NCBI GenBank assembly: GCA_022767745.1
Contig: JALENN010000006.1
Location: 124,001-188,000 of the forward strand
Direction of reading: 5' to 3'
DNA: 64,000 nucleotides
DNA from: Alistipes sp.
GTDB lineage: Bacteria > Bacteroidota > Bacteroidia > Bacteroidales > Rikenellaceae
This document shows positions 63,760 to 64,000 of this stretch, one piece after another. The translations under genes were made by a program, and so were the position numbers. Positions within the stretch are counted from its first letter, which is position 1; each line of letters begins with the position of its first letter. A model generated the notes under the pieces. It was not told where the DNA came from, did no database searches, and saw nothing but the letters and a program-made list of their open reading frames with translations.

Positions 63760-64000
63760 CTACGGCACGGGGTCGTAGCCGCTGCCGCCCCAGGGATGGC
63801 AGCGCAGCAGACGCCGCAGCGTGAGCCAGCCGCCCTTCAGCGGGCCGTACTTGCGCAGCGCCTCGACGGCATACTGCGAGCATGTCGGGACGTAACGGCA
63901 CGACGGGGGCGTAAATGGCGAGATGCAGTACTGGTAGAACTTCACCAGCAATATGAACGGAAGCGAGCAGAGACGCTTAAAGGCTCGTGCGAATCCGCTC
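63760..64000 (-). CDS. yidD: YidD membrane-protein insertion efficiency factor, 5' end beyond the window
   Basis: The frame is open to the window edge. The visible part is 79 residues: [20 protein letters not shown], then [26 protein letters not shown] and [22 protein letters not shown] at the stop. The SCRYxPTCSxYA and RCHPxGGxGxDPVP motifs are diagnostic of YidD. The protein-like sequence continues upstream of the internal TTG at 63951, so the true start lies outside. YidD helps YidC insert proteins into the inner membrane. The gene often adjoins rnpA and yidC, which may lie beyond the edge. Confidence 0.93.
   Translation of the reverse strand, partial: SGFARAFKRLCSLPFILLVKFYQYCISPFTPPSCRYVPTCSQYAVEALRKYGPLKGGWLTLRRLLRCHPWGGSGYDPVP

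Noticed and set aside
63760..63951. Complete 63-residue YidD starting at TTG 63951
   Set aside because: Conserved YidD-like residues ([12 protein letters not shown]) continue upstream in frame to the window edge, so the TTG is internal.

Overview
The window looks like a chromosomal stretch from a Bacteroidales bacterium, most likely Alistipes or a close Rikenellaceae relative. This is inferred from several traits. Promoters carry the Bacteroidota -7 element TAnnTTTG, often with a -33 TTTG. Start codons follow A-rich leaders rather than strong Shine-Dalgarno sites. Lipoproteins carry acidic residues after the lipid cysteine. GC content is high, yet ATA isoleucine codons are common. Gene content fits: SpeA with carboxynorspermidine synthase, a B12-dependent RNR, an OmpA-family porin and DUF6057. 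No rRNA, tRNA, CRISPR array, transposase or phage gene was seen.

Layout. 1-2.6 kb: a Crp/Fnr-type regulator, a GT2 glycosyltransferase and a divergent GNGPSL-motif protein. 2.8-6 kb: speA and carboxynorspermidine synthase (polyamines). 6.1-10.8 kb: an SDR, then a three-gene set (NlpC/P60 endopeptidase, dipeptide epimerase, transglutaminase lipoprotein) that looks like export-side processing of murein peptides. 11-12.4 kb: a PurF paralogue whose glutaminase site appears dead. 12.5-15.8 kb (minus): a CxxCH lipoprotein with propeller-like repeats, translationally coupled to a DUF6057 membrane protein. 16-19.6 kb: a 1043-residue, probably surface-exposed lipoprotein, divergent from a small XRE regulator with a 16-bp perfect palindrome between them. 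19.9-22.5 kb: an OmpR-type two-component system and a PepSY-like periplasmic protein. 22.6-28.8 kb: Ca2+-type P-ATPase, RidA and class II ribonucleotide reductase. 29.2-30.4 kb: a probably very highly expressed OmpA-family protein with a long purine-rich leader.

30.7-37.3 kb holds DUF721/recF (minus), a TPR membrane protein with a degenerate lumazine-synthase-like protein (plus), then mdh-gcvH, birA, a Nudix hydrolase and dapD (minus). 37.5-39.6 kb is one protein with three hydrolase domains (SGNH, alpha/beta hydrolase, SGNH). 39.8-41.1 kb is aspartate kinase; with asd (50 kb) and dapD (36.5 kb) it supplies diaminopimelate for the wall. 41.2-44.4 kb: a compact GH78-like protein, a DUF4435 TOPRIM-like protein and YciH/SUI1, the last two fired by overlapping divergent promoters. 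44.4-50 kb: a 1003-residue secreted metalloprotease-propeller-barrel protein and PBP1A. 51-58 kb (minus): a phosphodiesterase, then the cell-shape operon mreB-mreC-mreD-mrdA-rodA. 58-60.7 kb: gpsA-pgi. 60.8-63.6 kb: a large GH78 alpha-L-rhamnosidase. The window ends inside yidD.

The unifying theme is cell-envelope building and remodelling. Less ordinary are the glutaminase-dead PurF, the RibH-like pseudoenzyme, the CxxCH/DUF6057 pair, the tri-hydrolase and the gluzincin-propeller-barrel protein.
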